Shown: positions 21,752 through 30,921 of the stretch, in pieces | Layout of the letters: each line of letters begins with the position of its first letter | How positions within the stretch are numbered: the first letter of the stretch is position 1 | DNA from: Henningerozyma blattae CBS 6284 | Taxonomy: Eukaryota > Ascomycota > Saccharomycetes > Saccharomycetales > Saccharomycetaceae | Assembly (NCBI RefSeq): GCF_000315915.1 | Contig: NC_020188.1 | Location: 1,133,501 to 1,197,500, forward strand | DNA length: 64,000 nucleotides | Direction: 5' to 3' | The notes under the pieces: model-generated | Database searches by the model: none | What the model saw: the letters and a program-made list of their open reading frames with translations, nothing else | Told to the model about the DNA's origin: nothing | Program-made: the position numbers and the translations under genes

Positions 21752-22589
21752 GATAAAAATAGATTAATAATTGTAGTTATGTTTTAATGGAAAGAAAAGA
21801 AAGATAAAAAAAAACTAAACTCAAAATGAAAATTAAATCTGCAAAAAGTAACAATATTATGTCCACACAGCAATTATAATTTAATTGTAGGTAATTTATA
21901 TGTCTCAATTAATCGAGATTTGTAGCGTATAATCTTAAATATCTAATATTGAAAGTCTCAACCAACTAAATTAACTATCGATTTACCTATCTAGAATAAT
22001 CCTAAACAAATAATAAACAAGTCAAAAAAAGGTGGAATCTGCAAAATAAGTATCTAAATGGTAACCTCTGGCAGATTAGTCTGATTTCGCTCTTCTTGTG
22101 GATTCAGATTTTTCTTATCTGAAAAAATCTTGCAACTTAAAATATTCACCAGTTTTGTGGCAAGCATCTTTTCTCTTTTCCTAGATAAAGCATCGAAGTT
22201 CTTACTAACATCTTACCAAACTGAGTTTGAAATTATCCGATTGTCATCACGACTTGAAAGCCCAACACTCGCCAAAAAAGAAAGAAAAAAGCACGTGATA
22301 AAAAAGGCTTAAAAGTGACGATAATATATTGTGTCTATAGACTAACCTTATCAATTAATTAACGATCTTTTTAAGCTCCAAATATAATGAAGTATAATCA
22401 TTATTTAGGTGTAAAAACTTCTTGTTTTCTTTTTTTTTTTTGATGTCTTGCCTTTTTTTTCTAGATTGTTTAATGGCGGTAATAAAGAAAAGATCAAAAC
22501 TTCGTATAGATAAATGGTGAAATATTCAAAACTAAGTATGAGTGTTAATTAGAAAAAACAAAAATTTATTCACAAATTACCATATTTTA
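21752..22589. promoter_or_regulatory. Divergent SSM4-CDC26 promoter region
   Basis: An 838 bp region between divergent genes. It contains one E-box CACGTG at 22292-22297 and a T-rich tract at about 22428-22460 just before CDC26. The open frame at 22130-22312 shows no recognisable protein. I see no RNA gene. Confidence 0.4.
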
Positions 22590-22901
22590 ATGCTTAGAAG
22601 ACCTCCTACTCAACTACAATTAGAATCTCAAGATATCCAAGAGCTTTTAGCAGAATTAGAAGCGGATAAGAGAGAGAATTTGGCTTTAAAGCAACAAGAA
22701 AAAGAAGCACAAAGACAAATACAGAGAGATATAGAACTACAAGTACAACAACATCAAGAAGACTCTAGTATGGATGCATCTGTTCAAAGTAGTCCTCTAG
22801 ATAACCGAAAACCACACGGTGTATCAGGACCTACAGCGTCTAGCGGTAATAATCCACAACAACTACAATTGCAACCTCCAAATAATAATCCATTTTACTA
22901 A
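22590..22901 (+). CDS. CDC26: Anaphase-promoting complex subunit Cdc26
   Basis: The 103-residue protein begins MLRRPPTQLQLESQDIQELL. The start M(L/I)RR.PT.L.L..DD is the Cdc26 signature from yeast to human: this N-terminus, with its acetylated Met, is buried in the TPR superhelix of Apc6/Cdc16 and stabilises the APC/C. The C-terminal NPFY resembles the NPFYIREE end of S. cerevisiae Cdc26 (124 residues). The open frame extends 48 nt further upstream, but only through a GTG, so the ATG at 22590 is the start. The middle is Gln/Glu-rich. Its S. cerevisiae neighbour RSC8 (YFR037C) lies 8 kb away here, separated by chromosome-IX-type genes. Confidence 0.88.
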   Translation: MLRRPPTQLQLESQDIQELLAELEADKRENLALKQQEKEAQRQIQRDIELQVQQHQEDSSMDASVQSSPLDNRKPHGVSGPTASSGNNPQQLQLQPPNNNPFY

Positions 22902-23163
22902 TATCCTCTATTCATGACAAAATTATTGATATTTATTGCTTTTCAAGCACAGTTAGCTATGTACACCTTAAGAACTGGGGTTATTCCTGTGTATTGATTA
23001 CATAGTTTCTTAAATTAATAATTATATAGCTATTGATTACAGATTTACTTAAAATCAAAAGTCGGTAAGTTATAGTACAATACATAATATCTTAAAATCC
23101 CCTAATAGTAAATACATCAGAATTCACTCTATATTTTCCCTTCTATTGTTCATACTCTAGGAT

Positions 23164-23583
23164 CTAGATGGTCTTCAGATATTCAGCTACTTCCTTTCGT
23201 TTGGCTTGAATATCAACCATATTTGGTAGATATGTGATATAACCGGTAGGATCACTACCAACTAAGTTATCCACATTGCTGGCTTTACTCATTTGAATGT
23301 TACTTAAATACTCCCCTTCAGTTATAATTTCATCGTTCTTATTATTGATTGGGTAATATTTCAATTTATTGAATGATAGAAATATGCTTACCGTTAATAT
23401 AGCCAAACTTATGAAAACTTCCAGTTTAATATCATTTGGTAATTGATAAAGCTTTTGTTCATTTGAACTTTCATTAATATTTGTAGAACTTTTTAATAGT
23501 TGATGGAATTCATAACTGGAGAACCCGGCATGCAATAATTGAATGATACCGACACCAAATAGAACTTTGCTTAAGATACTCAT
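23164..23583 (-). CDS. EMC5: ER membrane protein complex subunit 5
   Basis: The 139-residue protein has two membrane segments (about 5-22 and 52-70). It matches S. cerevisiae Emc5/Kre27 (141 residues) at the start (SKVLFGVG, HAGFSSYEFHQLL) and in the cytosolic tail (KASNVDNLVGSDPTG, VDIQAKRK). The EMC inserts tail-anchored and multipass proteins into the ER membrane; Emc5 is a core transmembrane subunit. Directly upstream, in the same direction and 158 bp away, is IRR1, as in S. cerevisiae (YIL027C-YIL026C). Confidence 0.92.
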   Translation of the reverse strand: MSILSKVLFGVGIIQLLHAGFSSYEFHQLLKSSTNINESSNEQKLYQLPNDIKLEVFISLAILTVSIFLSFNKLKYYPINNKNDEIITEGEYLSNIQMSKASNVDNLVGSDPTGYITYLPNMVDIQAKRKEVAEYLKTI

Positions 23584-23741
23584 TATGCAATGCTATTTAT
23601 TTCGCAAATTAAATTATATATAATTTTTTATATTATATTTGTTGCTATCTAAAGGGTGATCTATTTTACTAATAGATTTAGGTAGTATACGCTTTTACCT
23701 GCTTAGTTTTACAACTGACTTAAATTCTCAAATTTCAAATT

Positions 23742-26700
23742 TTAAATTTCGCCTTCGGTACGATTTTTCAGGCTGGTTGTTGTGGCGTCACTAAAGATTT
23801 CATCGTTGATAATATCACTGAAGATTTTACCTAGTTTTTCACTATTCAATTTCATTCTATTATCTAACAAATTATCATCTAGTATACCAATTTTGAATAG
23901 ACTTTTGACTTTAATTGTAAATATTAAAAAGTTTCGCTCAATAATTTCTTTATTAGACCCGAACCATCTATCCATTATTATTTCACTATCATCATTGATA
24001 TTAACATCTTCCTGATCTTCTCTTTCCAATTGAAGATCCCTGTTAGTGCCTATATAGCTTTCAAATGCTAAGAATATCTGCTTGATAACTTCAATATTTC
24101 TTTCTTGAATTAAATATGGAATATTTTCCATTAAATCATTTCCATTATTACCTTCTTTTATATCATAAACTTTAATACTAATAATTACATCAATTAATAC
24201 GTTTAAAATCTTCCATTTCATCATAAATATTTTACCAATGATATCTTTGTCTGTTTCACCCCTTCTAAGTTCAAATAGCATCAGAATTGTATTCAAGATT
24301 TCCACAGTACGCACGGTCATTTTACTCTTAATACCCATTTCTTCAAACTCTTTTAACCTCCATTGAACGATAACTGAAAAAATTTTAAAGTTAATTTTCT
24401 TTATTGTCGAGTCATCAAAATTTTCGATAAGATTATTTATTTTAGTCAAGAAATTTTCATTAAATTTATTAAATTCATTTTCTTCAAATTCAATGTTATA
24501 TTCTTTACCAAAAATTACCAATTTATTGAGAAATTTATCAAATATTCCGCCTACCCTTTCTGGATACTCAAGTTCAACATTATTCATCTTTTCAATATTC
24601 AGTTGTTCATCTAAATATTTATCAAATTGTAATTTTATTTCGTCAATGTTATTGATCATTATTTCATCTATGGTATTTATTTGGAAATTTTTGATATGTT
24701 GAAATACTCTACAAAAGATTTTGCTATCAGTTTTATTGAGATCAATTTCGCCCCCTAAATTACCTAACTCTTCATCAGCAGTTATTATACTAATTTCATT
24801 AAAGACCTTGATAATTTGAGTGATAACTCCTAATATATCGTTTTCTTCTAATCCAACATCAATCCATTCTTTATATTCAAATTTGACAAAAATTTCAAAT
24901 ACATTCATATAAACACTCTTTAAAGTCATAGGTAAAAACTTAATTAATTTTTCAATTTGTGGTAAAATCATTTCTCCAATTATCATTTTTTCTTTACCTT
25001 TTATAGCATTTCCATTAATTAGACCATTTAATACTGTTAAATATAAAATCGTGTTTTCTTGGTTATACGGCAATAATAGATACTTCTTAATACCTTTGAT
25101 AATGTCATTTCTTTCTCCTTCATTATCTTCTTCTTCTTGTTCTTCATCTTCTTCATTGCCAATATTATAATCATCTACATTACTAGTATTTTCATATTCA
25201 CCTTCATAAGTTAACATTTCTCCAATTTTTCCAATGATGTCGCTATATGTTAAAGATAAAAATTCAGCTGTTTGATAGATACGTTGTACTTTTTCACTAG
25301 AAGAGATATCTTTTACGTTATTAGATGAATTATTTTCTAAGTTAATATCTCCATCCCCATCCCTAGATTCGCTTGTTGTCTTTAAATTTTCGTTTACATG
25401 ATACTGCATACCCATATTAATTATTTTCATCATAGTACCAATTCTAATAACATCTTTACTTGCAAAATCGTATAGTTTTTTTGGTATCTTATAATTTTTA
25501 TTAAATTCTATTATTTTTTCATCCACAACTAATGTGAAAAAGCTAGCAAGGGCATTCATAAATTTGAATCTCTTAGTCTTTGAGCCAAGGTTAAGTTGAT
25601 CTTTATTAAAAATTAAACTGATAACTTTAAAAGCATCGGTATCCTCCATATAACCTAAAGTAACAACTTCATTTAAAACCTGAACTGCATTAATACGAAT
25701 ATCTAAATTTTCATCATTTATAGCAATCTCAATAATCCTTTCTTGGAATCGTTCAAAAAATTGTCTAATTGAGGAGTTATCAAATTTTTTTTGGTTAACC
25801 TCATCATTTTTAGTTTTACCTTTGCCTTTCTTTATCTTTGGATTGCTAGCGTGCTGTAGGGACAAAACATAAGGTAAGATTTTTAAAATTTGTAGTCTCA
25901 CTTCAACAGAAGTATCGCTTAATAACCAACCAAAATATTTTAAGTATGAAACTTTTAAGAAAAATTCAGGATATACTTGAATCCAATTGGCAAGATGATA
26001 CATACTATCGCTTCTAATCAATTCATCGATATCCTTAAATCTATGAATAAAACATAATTTAATAATATTATCTATTATACTTTGCATTACCATCTTGTTT
26101 TGTTCTATTTCATTAAGTGTCTTTTCTAATTTTGCAATGGTTTTTTTATTTGATCTCTTTTTTTTTTGTTCATTTGCCAATTGTTTATTTAGTTTCAAAA
26201 GATAGTTATTATTTAAGTCAAATACCTGTTGAACGATAGAATCCTGGAATGAATATAGAATTGAGGTTGAAATATATCTAAAACAACGAATTTTGCATAC
26301 CGAGAAAGAAGCCAGCCATGTTAGTAAATCGATAACGAAATGGCCTGTTTTCATTGTAATTTCTTCGTTATCTTCCTCTTCGTCATCATCCACAGATAAC
26401 ATTTGTAACTCATTAGCCATATCCATCATTTTACTCATAAATTCCATGAAGTTTGGATATAGATTAGGGTACTTGGCTTTTTTCTTTTGAGTTTTACTTA
26501 GTAGCAGATGAAATTCATGAATTTTTTGTTTTTGAAAAATTGACTGTAATTCAGATACAGTTTCATTTGCAAGATCATTATTACGAACATCATGTTCTTC
26601 TACCCTAGCGATTACACCACAACAACATAGAATTAAATTAATAAATTCAGAAATAAATTTATCCCTATTGCTTTGATATTCTTCGAGTTTTTCTCTTAAT

Positions 26701-27302
26701 AGTTCATTAATAGATATATCTTCAGAGTTACATAATATTTCAAATAATTCAGTTGGTTCAAAATTATGTATCATTTCAATATATTGCTCTTGGTCTTCTT
26801 TGCTACCTAAATTCTTTCCATGGGATCTTAATGATAGCTGATTAGTTTTCATTCTTTTTATTTTTTTTGAGTTGCGGTCTCTAATAGAACCTCTTTTTCT
26901 GCTCGATCTTCTGCGTTCTCCAGGAGCTTGGTAGTCTTCATCTGAATTATTAGAAGGTTCTTCTTCCTCCTCATCATCATCTTCGTCATCTGAAATAGGA
27001 TCTGCGGTGTATTTTCGATCTGTGTTAGAGATTTGCTTATTAGTATTTTCTCTCCCGGTATTGAATCTGGATACATCCTTGTATTTTTCGATATCTGAGC
27101 TTTCGTTCTCTAAATCAGATTTATATTCAGAATTTCCATCATGTAAACTAGTAACAGTTAGCGAAGTATCAACTTCTATACCTTTTGTAAGTGAATTGTA
27201 GTTATCATGACTTACTTCATTATTTTTAAGATTTCGAGTTTCATCCTGGTTTAAAGAATTACTTCTATCTTGTAATCGAGTTGACCGACGTGTCCTAGAC
27301 AT
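23742..27302 (-). CDS. IRR1: Cohesin subunit Scc3 (Irr1), STAG/SA family
   Basis: The 1186-residue protein is close in length to S. cerevisiae Irr1 (1150). It has a disordered, acidic N-terminus with basic patches (about residues 1-155, including RRRSSRKRGSIRDRNSKKIK), then the helical STAG core. The stromalin conserved region is visible around residues 375-490 (YLKYFGWLLSDTSVEVRLQILKIL, RFQERIIEIAINDENLDIRINAVQVLNEV). It binds Scc1 and DNA and is required for cohesin loading and sister-chromatid cohesion. Two MCB boxes (ACGCGT) lie 136 and 161 bp upstream, which suggests G1/S expression through MBF, as for other cohesin genes. Confidence 0.94.
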   Translation of the reverse strand: MSRTRRSTRLQDRSNSLNQDETRNLKNNEVSHDNYNSLTKGIEVDTSLTVTSLHDGNSEYKSDLENESSDIEKYKDVSRFNTGRENTNKQISNTDRKYTADPISDDEDDDEEEEEPSNNSDEDYQAPGERRRSSRKRGSIRDRNSKKIKRMKTNQLSLRSHGKNLGSKEDQEQYIEMIHNFEPTELFEILCNSEDISINELLREKLEEYQSNRDKFISEFINLILCCCGVIARVEEHDVRNNDLANETVSELQSIFQKQKIHEFHLLLSKTQKKKAKYPNLYPNFMEFMSKMMDMANELQMLSVDDDEEEDNEEITMKTGHFVIDLLTWLASFSVCKIRCFRYISTSILYSFQDSIVQQVFDLNNNYLLKLNKQLANEQKKKRSNKKTIAKLEKTLNEIEQNKMVMQSIIDNIIKLCFIHRFKDIDELIRSDSMYHLANWIQVYPEFFLKVSYLKYFGWLLSDTSVEVRLQILKILPYVLSLQHASNPKIKKGKGKTKNDEVNQKKFDNSSIRQFFERFQERIIEIAINDENLDIRINAVQVLNEVVTLGYMEDTDAFKVISLIFNKDQLNLGSKTKRFKFMNALASFFTLVVDEKIIEFNKNYKIPKKLYDFASKDVIRIGTMMKIINMGMQYHVNENLKTTSESRDGDGDINLENNSSNNVKDISSSEKVQRIYQTAEFLSLTYSDIIGKIGEMLTYEGEYENTSNVDDYNIGNEEDEEQEEEDNEGERNDIIKGIKKYLLLPYNQENTILYLTVLNGLINGNAIKGKEKMIIGEMILPQIEKLIKFLPMTLKSVYMNVFEIFVKFEYKEWIDVGLEENDILGVITQIIKVFNEISIITADEELGNLGGEIDLNKTDSKIFCRVFQHIKNFQINTIDEIMINNIDEIKLQFDKYLDEQLNIEKMNNVELEYPERVGGIFDKFLNKLVIFGKEYNIEFEENEFNKFNENFLTKINNLIENFDDSTIKKINFKIFSVIVQWRLKEFEEMGIKSKMTVRTVEILNTILMLFELRRGETDKDIIGKIFMMKWKILNVLIDVIISIKVYDIKEGNNGNDLMENIPYLIQERNIEVIKQIFLAFESYIGTNRDLQLEREDQEDVNINDDSEIIMDRWFGSNKEIIERNFLIFTIKVKSLFKIGILDDNLLDNRMKLNSEKLGKIFSDIINDEIFSDATTTSLKNRTEGEI

Positions 27303-27437
27303 TCTACTTCTTGATATATGGCTTGGTTTTATAAAATTACACTACCTAATTCATGTATATAGTACCATTATTTTTGAATATGTTAAGTCATTACTTTTTA
27401 TGATTTTACAATTCGCTAGATCTTTCCTTAGTAATTT

Positions 27438-27468
27438 ACGCGTTGTATAAAAACAAATCTTAACGCGT
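27438..27468. promoter_or_regulatory. Two MCB elements upstream of IRR1
   Basis: ACGCGT occurs twice, at 27438-27443 and 27463-27468, in an otherwise AT-rich promoter. This is the MBF (Mbp1-Swi6) site that drives G1/S transcription of replication and cohesion genes. Confidence 0.65.
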
Positions 27469-27594
27469 TTGAATAGTTCCGTTTTAGGTAATAATTACGT
27501 ATCATCACCTATAGCGACATAAGTCAAGATATTTTAAAACTCCTTATTTTTGTTTTTGTTCTTGTTTTTTTTAATTTTTTACATGTATATGAAT

Positions 27595-28512
27595 TTAAAC
27601 TATACAACAAATTTTATATAGATATGCATAAATAAATCTTCTAATGATTAATAATGTTATAATTAGCGAAATGAGAGAGAAGAATATTAAAGAATGAAGG
27701 AAACAAAAAGAAATACAGAAAAGAACATACATAGATAAAAAAAAATAACCGTTTAATTGAAAAACTTCCCCTCCCCCAAGTTCATAATTGTTCCAATTAT
27801 TGCCCAACCGTTTTGTAATGGCAATAAACCCATATAACGAGTTGATATTTGTACGGGGACAATCGCGGTCATTATTGCATATGATATCTTTAAAATAATC
27901 TTCATTATCATTATTAGAATCGGGATTATTATTCTGAGGATTTGAATTTGGATCTAGTGGAACGAGTAATGTTTCCTCAAGTTGGTCATCCATTTCAGAA
28001 CCTTCGTATTCTAATTCTTCAGTGCTACTTAGTTCACTATTTGATGATATGTTCACATAGTCTGTAATTGCAGATGCTGATCTGGTAGAAGTTTGATCTT
28101 TGTCTTTTTTTTTCAACACGGTAGATTGAGTAATCTCTTCCAGAATGGATAAATTTTCCTTCGATAATGTTCTTTGTATTGGGTATTGGGTATTAGATTT
28201 CTTTTCTTTTTTAGAAACAATGGGATAGTCCTTGTAAAATAATATATTATTGGTGAATCCAGAAGAATCATAAACAGTTTTAAAATAGGGTAATGTTATC
28301 CAGTCACTGTCATTTATAATAAATTTGAACGTAATACTTTCTTTACCCTGTATAATGGGTATTTCAACAACTTTTGCCCCAGGTATGTTATGCTTAGATT
28401 CAAGAATATATTTACTCCCTGACCAGTTATCAAACTCGCCAGTAATAATGATCCGATCATTTAAATCACATTTAAATACCTCAGTTGGTATTTTTAATTG
28501 AATTTTTTCCAT
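27595..28512 (-). CDS. Glycogen-binding (AMPK1_CBM-type) domain protein with C-terminal membrane segments; probable YIL024C orthologue
   Basis: From the ATG at 28510-28512 (an upstream extension has only a GTG) the product has 305 residues. Residues 4-95 resemble the early-set AMPK-beta/Crp1/Mdg1 glycogen-binding fold: GEFDNWSGSKYILE, then FKFIINDSDWITLPYFKT with F.TNNILFY. A Ser/Glu/Asp-rich linker follows. The last 55 residues are very hydrophobic (two closely spaced segments around LSMYVLFCISFCFLHSLIFF and ISLIITLLIIRRF), so the protein is probably anchored in a membrane by its tail. Its place between IRR1 and YKE4, in the same orientation, corresponds to S. cerevisiae YIL024C, whose function is unknown. 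The domain call is by eye; binding to glycogen or other glucans is not shown. Confidence 0.75.
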   Translation of the reverse strand: MEKIQLKIPTEVFKCDLNDRIIITGEFDNWSGSKYILESKHNIPGAKVVEIPIIQGKESITFKFIINDSDWITLPYFKTVYDSSGFTNNILFYKDYPIVSKKEKKSNTQYPIQRTLSKENLSILEEITQSTVLKKKDKDQTSTRSASAITDYVNISSNSELSSTEELEYEGSEMDDQLEETLLVPLDPNSNPQNNNPDSNNDNEDYFKDIICNNDRDCPRTNINSLYGFIAITKRLGNNWNNYELGGGEVFQLNGYFFLSMYVLFCISFCFLHSLIFFSLISLIITLLIIRRFIYAYLYKICCIV

Positions 28513-29016
28513 TGTATAATTTTTTATCAACACTTTCTGCCGTTATCTTTCGCTAATCCTGTATATCTGATCTATCTATTTTTTTTTATCTTCGTTCTTA
28601 ATCGGTTTTTTTATATTTGCAAATTAACTTAATGAATGTTCTTTCTTCGAAACACCGATAAATCATACTCCAAGCAGTGTTCTTATTGGATAACGCTAAC
28701 GTTCATTATTTCACTACCTACTTCGAAAACAACTGACTTTTGCTTTACACCCTAATAAGATTTCTCTCGGAGATGGGAGTCATCCGGGCGTCCGTAACCG
28801 CCCAGGTGCTAGACACGTGCCAAACATCTATATGATTTTATTTTTAACCAAATAATAAGTGTCTGTATATTGTCTTGAAATTGATGAAAAATATCACTTA
28901 GTCATTAAATTATATGAGAGATGATCCTATACATTTCATATATAAATATATTATTATCTATTATTAAATAAAGAGATAGAGAGAGTTTGTGAAAGCTCCA
29001 CAAGATATAGTCCTTT
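28513..29016. promoter_or_regulatory. Promoter region of the glycogen-binding-domain gene
   Basis: A 504 bp region between two reverse-strand genes. A locally GC-rich block at about 28770-28820 contains ACACCCTAATAAG just before it (28745-28758, Tbf1-like) and an E-box CACGTG at 28814-28819. No RNA gene is recognised. Confidence 0.35.
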
Positions 29017-30420
29017 CTAATGAGGCATATTTAAAATCAATAAAAACCCGCTAATAATAGCAAGAGTTTGTAAAATAAAAACAAATGCCTCTTTGCATTT
29101 GCAACTTCCAGATGTTCTTAGAATCTCTGGAACAATATTGATAGTAGCGACATAAATGAATCCCCCTGCTGTCAATGGTAGCATTAATTCGGATAAATTT
29201 ATGCCACAATTTTTAAATTTTTCTAAGTGAGAATAGAAGCAATCAAGTTTAACAGACGGAATGCAAGATTGCAAATTTCTAATATTTTGAGGGATATATG
29301 ATTGCAAGACCCTAACATTTTGATGAATATAAGAGCATAAATCTAACTGTTTTAAATATAAAGCAACATTTTCTGGAACTAATGTCCTTGCGTATTTCAA
29401 AATGCTCTTTGTAGAATCCATGCTAGAATCTTCGTTCAACCAACAGCCGATTAGAGTGCCAATAACAGCACCAATTGAAGTAACAAGCTGAGACTTCACA
29501 GCTTGGTAGAAAGTGAACCCAGATGATAGTAAGATGGCAAAATCGGAAATCTCATGTGGAATTTCGTGAAAAATGATAGCAATTGTGGTAGTAACACCGA
29601 CTGCCTTGGAGATGTAAAAAGCTGAAGCAAGGGCAATACCATCAGTTAAACTATGAATGAAACCTGTAATTATGCTCAAATAGGCCGAGGAACTAGAACC
29701 ATGGGAATGAGATTGGTATTCATGAGAAGTGGAGGCATTAGTAGAAGATTCAAATATTTTTTCCAAGTCGTTCAATTCATCCGTAGAATCAGTGTTATTA
29801 TTGCCAGATTTTTTTTTATTCTTGTTTTTATTCTTCTTTTTCTTTGGAGATGATTTTCCATCAGTTGAAATAGATCTTGAATTAGAATGGGAATGAGAAT
29901 GAGAATTAAATTGAGTAATTGGAGCATGACTATGAGAATGTAATGAAACTGGAGTACCGTCTGGACTCATTGAAATGATTCTAAAAAATTTATCCAAGAA
30001 CATAAAAATTCCGAAACCAAGGAAGATGGTACCACTCAATACATGCAATTTAAAATGATCATGTGCATCAATTCCTACATATATTTCAGGTACTAGATGT
30101 AAAAACACATCCCCGAATAAAGTACCTAATGCAAAGGCCATTAGTAAACTGGAAGTGACAGAACCATTACCCATATTATTTTTCAGTCCTGGAATTAAGA
30201 AAATAAATAGACATGGTAAAAATTGGATCAGAAGAGTAGCAACAATTGCATTATAACGAGCATCAAATGGGAAAACATAATGTTGGAGATATTGAATGGC
30301 AATCTGTAATGAGCTGCTATTAATGGTCAATTCATGTTCATGTTGGACATGGCCTAGAGCCAATTGGTATAGACTGAAAAATAAAAAGTTTCTGAAAAAC
30401 ATATTGTTATTTAGAAACAT
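29017..30420 (-). CDS. YKE4: ZIP-family zinc transporter Yke4
   Basis: The 467-residue protein has an N-terminal signal peptide (MFLNNNMFFRNFLFFSLYQLALG), His-rich segments (HVQHEHE; repeated HSHSH near residues 160-180) and about eight membrane segments. The LIV-1 subfamily metal site HEIPHEISDFAIL and GFIHSLTDGIALA are present. Yke4 moves zinc across the ER/secretory membrane in either direction. It is longer than S. cerevisiae Yke4 (346 residues), partly because of a Lys/Asn/Ser-rich loop near 185-235 and an insert near 340-400 that carries a 33-nt tandem repeat. The neighbouring gene matches the S. cerevisiae order YIL023C-YIL024C. Confidence 0.93.
   Translation of the reverse strand: MFLNNNMFFRNFLFFSLYQLALGHVQHEHELTINSSSLQIAIQYLQHYVFPFDARYNAIVATLLIQFLPCLFIFLIPGLKNNMGNGSVTSSLLMAFALGTLFGDVFLHLVPEIYVGIDAHDHFKLHVLSGTIFLGFGIFMFLDKFFRIISMSPDGTPVSLHSHSHAPITQFNSHSHSHSNSRSISTDGKSSPKKKKNKNKNKKKSGNNNTDSTDELNDLEKIFESSTNASTSHEYQSHSHGSSSSAYLSIITGFIHSLTDGIALASAFYISKAVGVTTTIAIIFHEIPHEISDFAILLSSGFTFYQAVKSQLVTSIGAVIGTLIGCWLNEDSSMDSTKSILKYARTLVPENVALYLKQLDLCSYIHQNVRVLQSYIPQNIRNLQSCIPSVKLDCFYSHLEKFKNCGINLSELMLPLTAGGFIYVATINIVPEILRTSGSCKCKEAFVFILQTLAIISGFLLILNMPH
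29267..29332 (-). repeat. 33-bp imperfect tandem repeat inside YKE4
   Basis: Two adjacent 33-nt units (29267-29299 and 29300-29332) encode the related peptides SYIHQNVRVLQ and SYIPQNIRNLQ, followed by a partial third, SCIPS. The unit keeps the reading frame. It lies in a loop between membrane segments of the transporter. Confidence 0.8.
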
Positions 30421-30921
30421 TTATAGATATTTCTGTCTAAATAAATTTTTTGATAAAAAAAAATTAGAAACTGCAAATAAAAAAAAGAGAAAATAAATAA
30501 AAATAAATTAATAATGATACAATACAAAGTTTCCTCTTACAATGAGAAAACTTAAAAATAGACACAGGAACTAACAAGACCGATGCAGTAAGATTCCTTC
30601 CTTCTTATATACATTCTGTCTCGAGCTTCTTTTTTTTTCAGTAGACATCCTTAAATTTTCCATTAGCTAAGTGTTGTGTTCGGGTGTCCCTTACTATAGA
30701 TGGCGTAAAGTGTAAAAATGCAAGTATAATTGTACGGCAATATCTGGGAAATAAGAGTATTGAAAATTTTTCAGAACTAGCATGTGGAAATTATAATGGT
30801 CAATATTTGAATGATTGATATTAGTTACATTGGAAAAGAACGTATTTATATAATACATAGAGCAGATACATAATGAATAAGGGAAATGATATACTAGAAG
30901 AATTGAGGTGTGATATATACC
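30421..30921. other. YKE4 upstream / RSC8 downstream region
   Basis: A 501 bp AT-rich gap between two reverse-strand genes. It must contain the YKE4 promoter and the RSC8 terminator. No other feature is visible. Confidence 0.4.
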
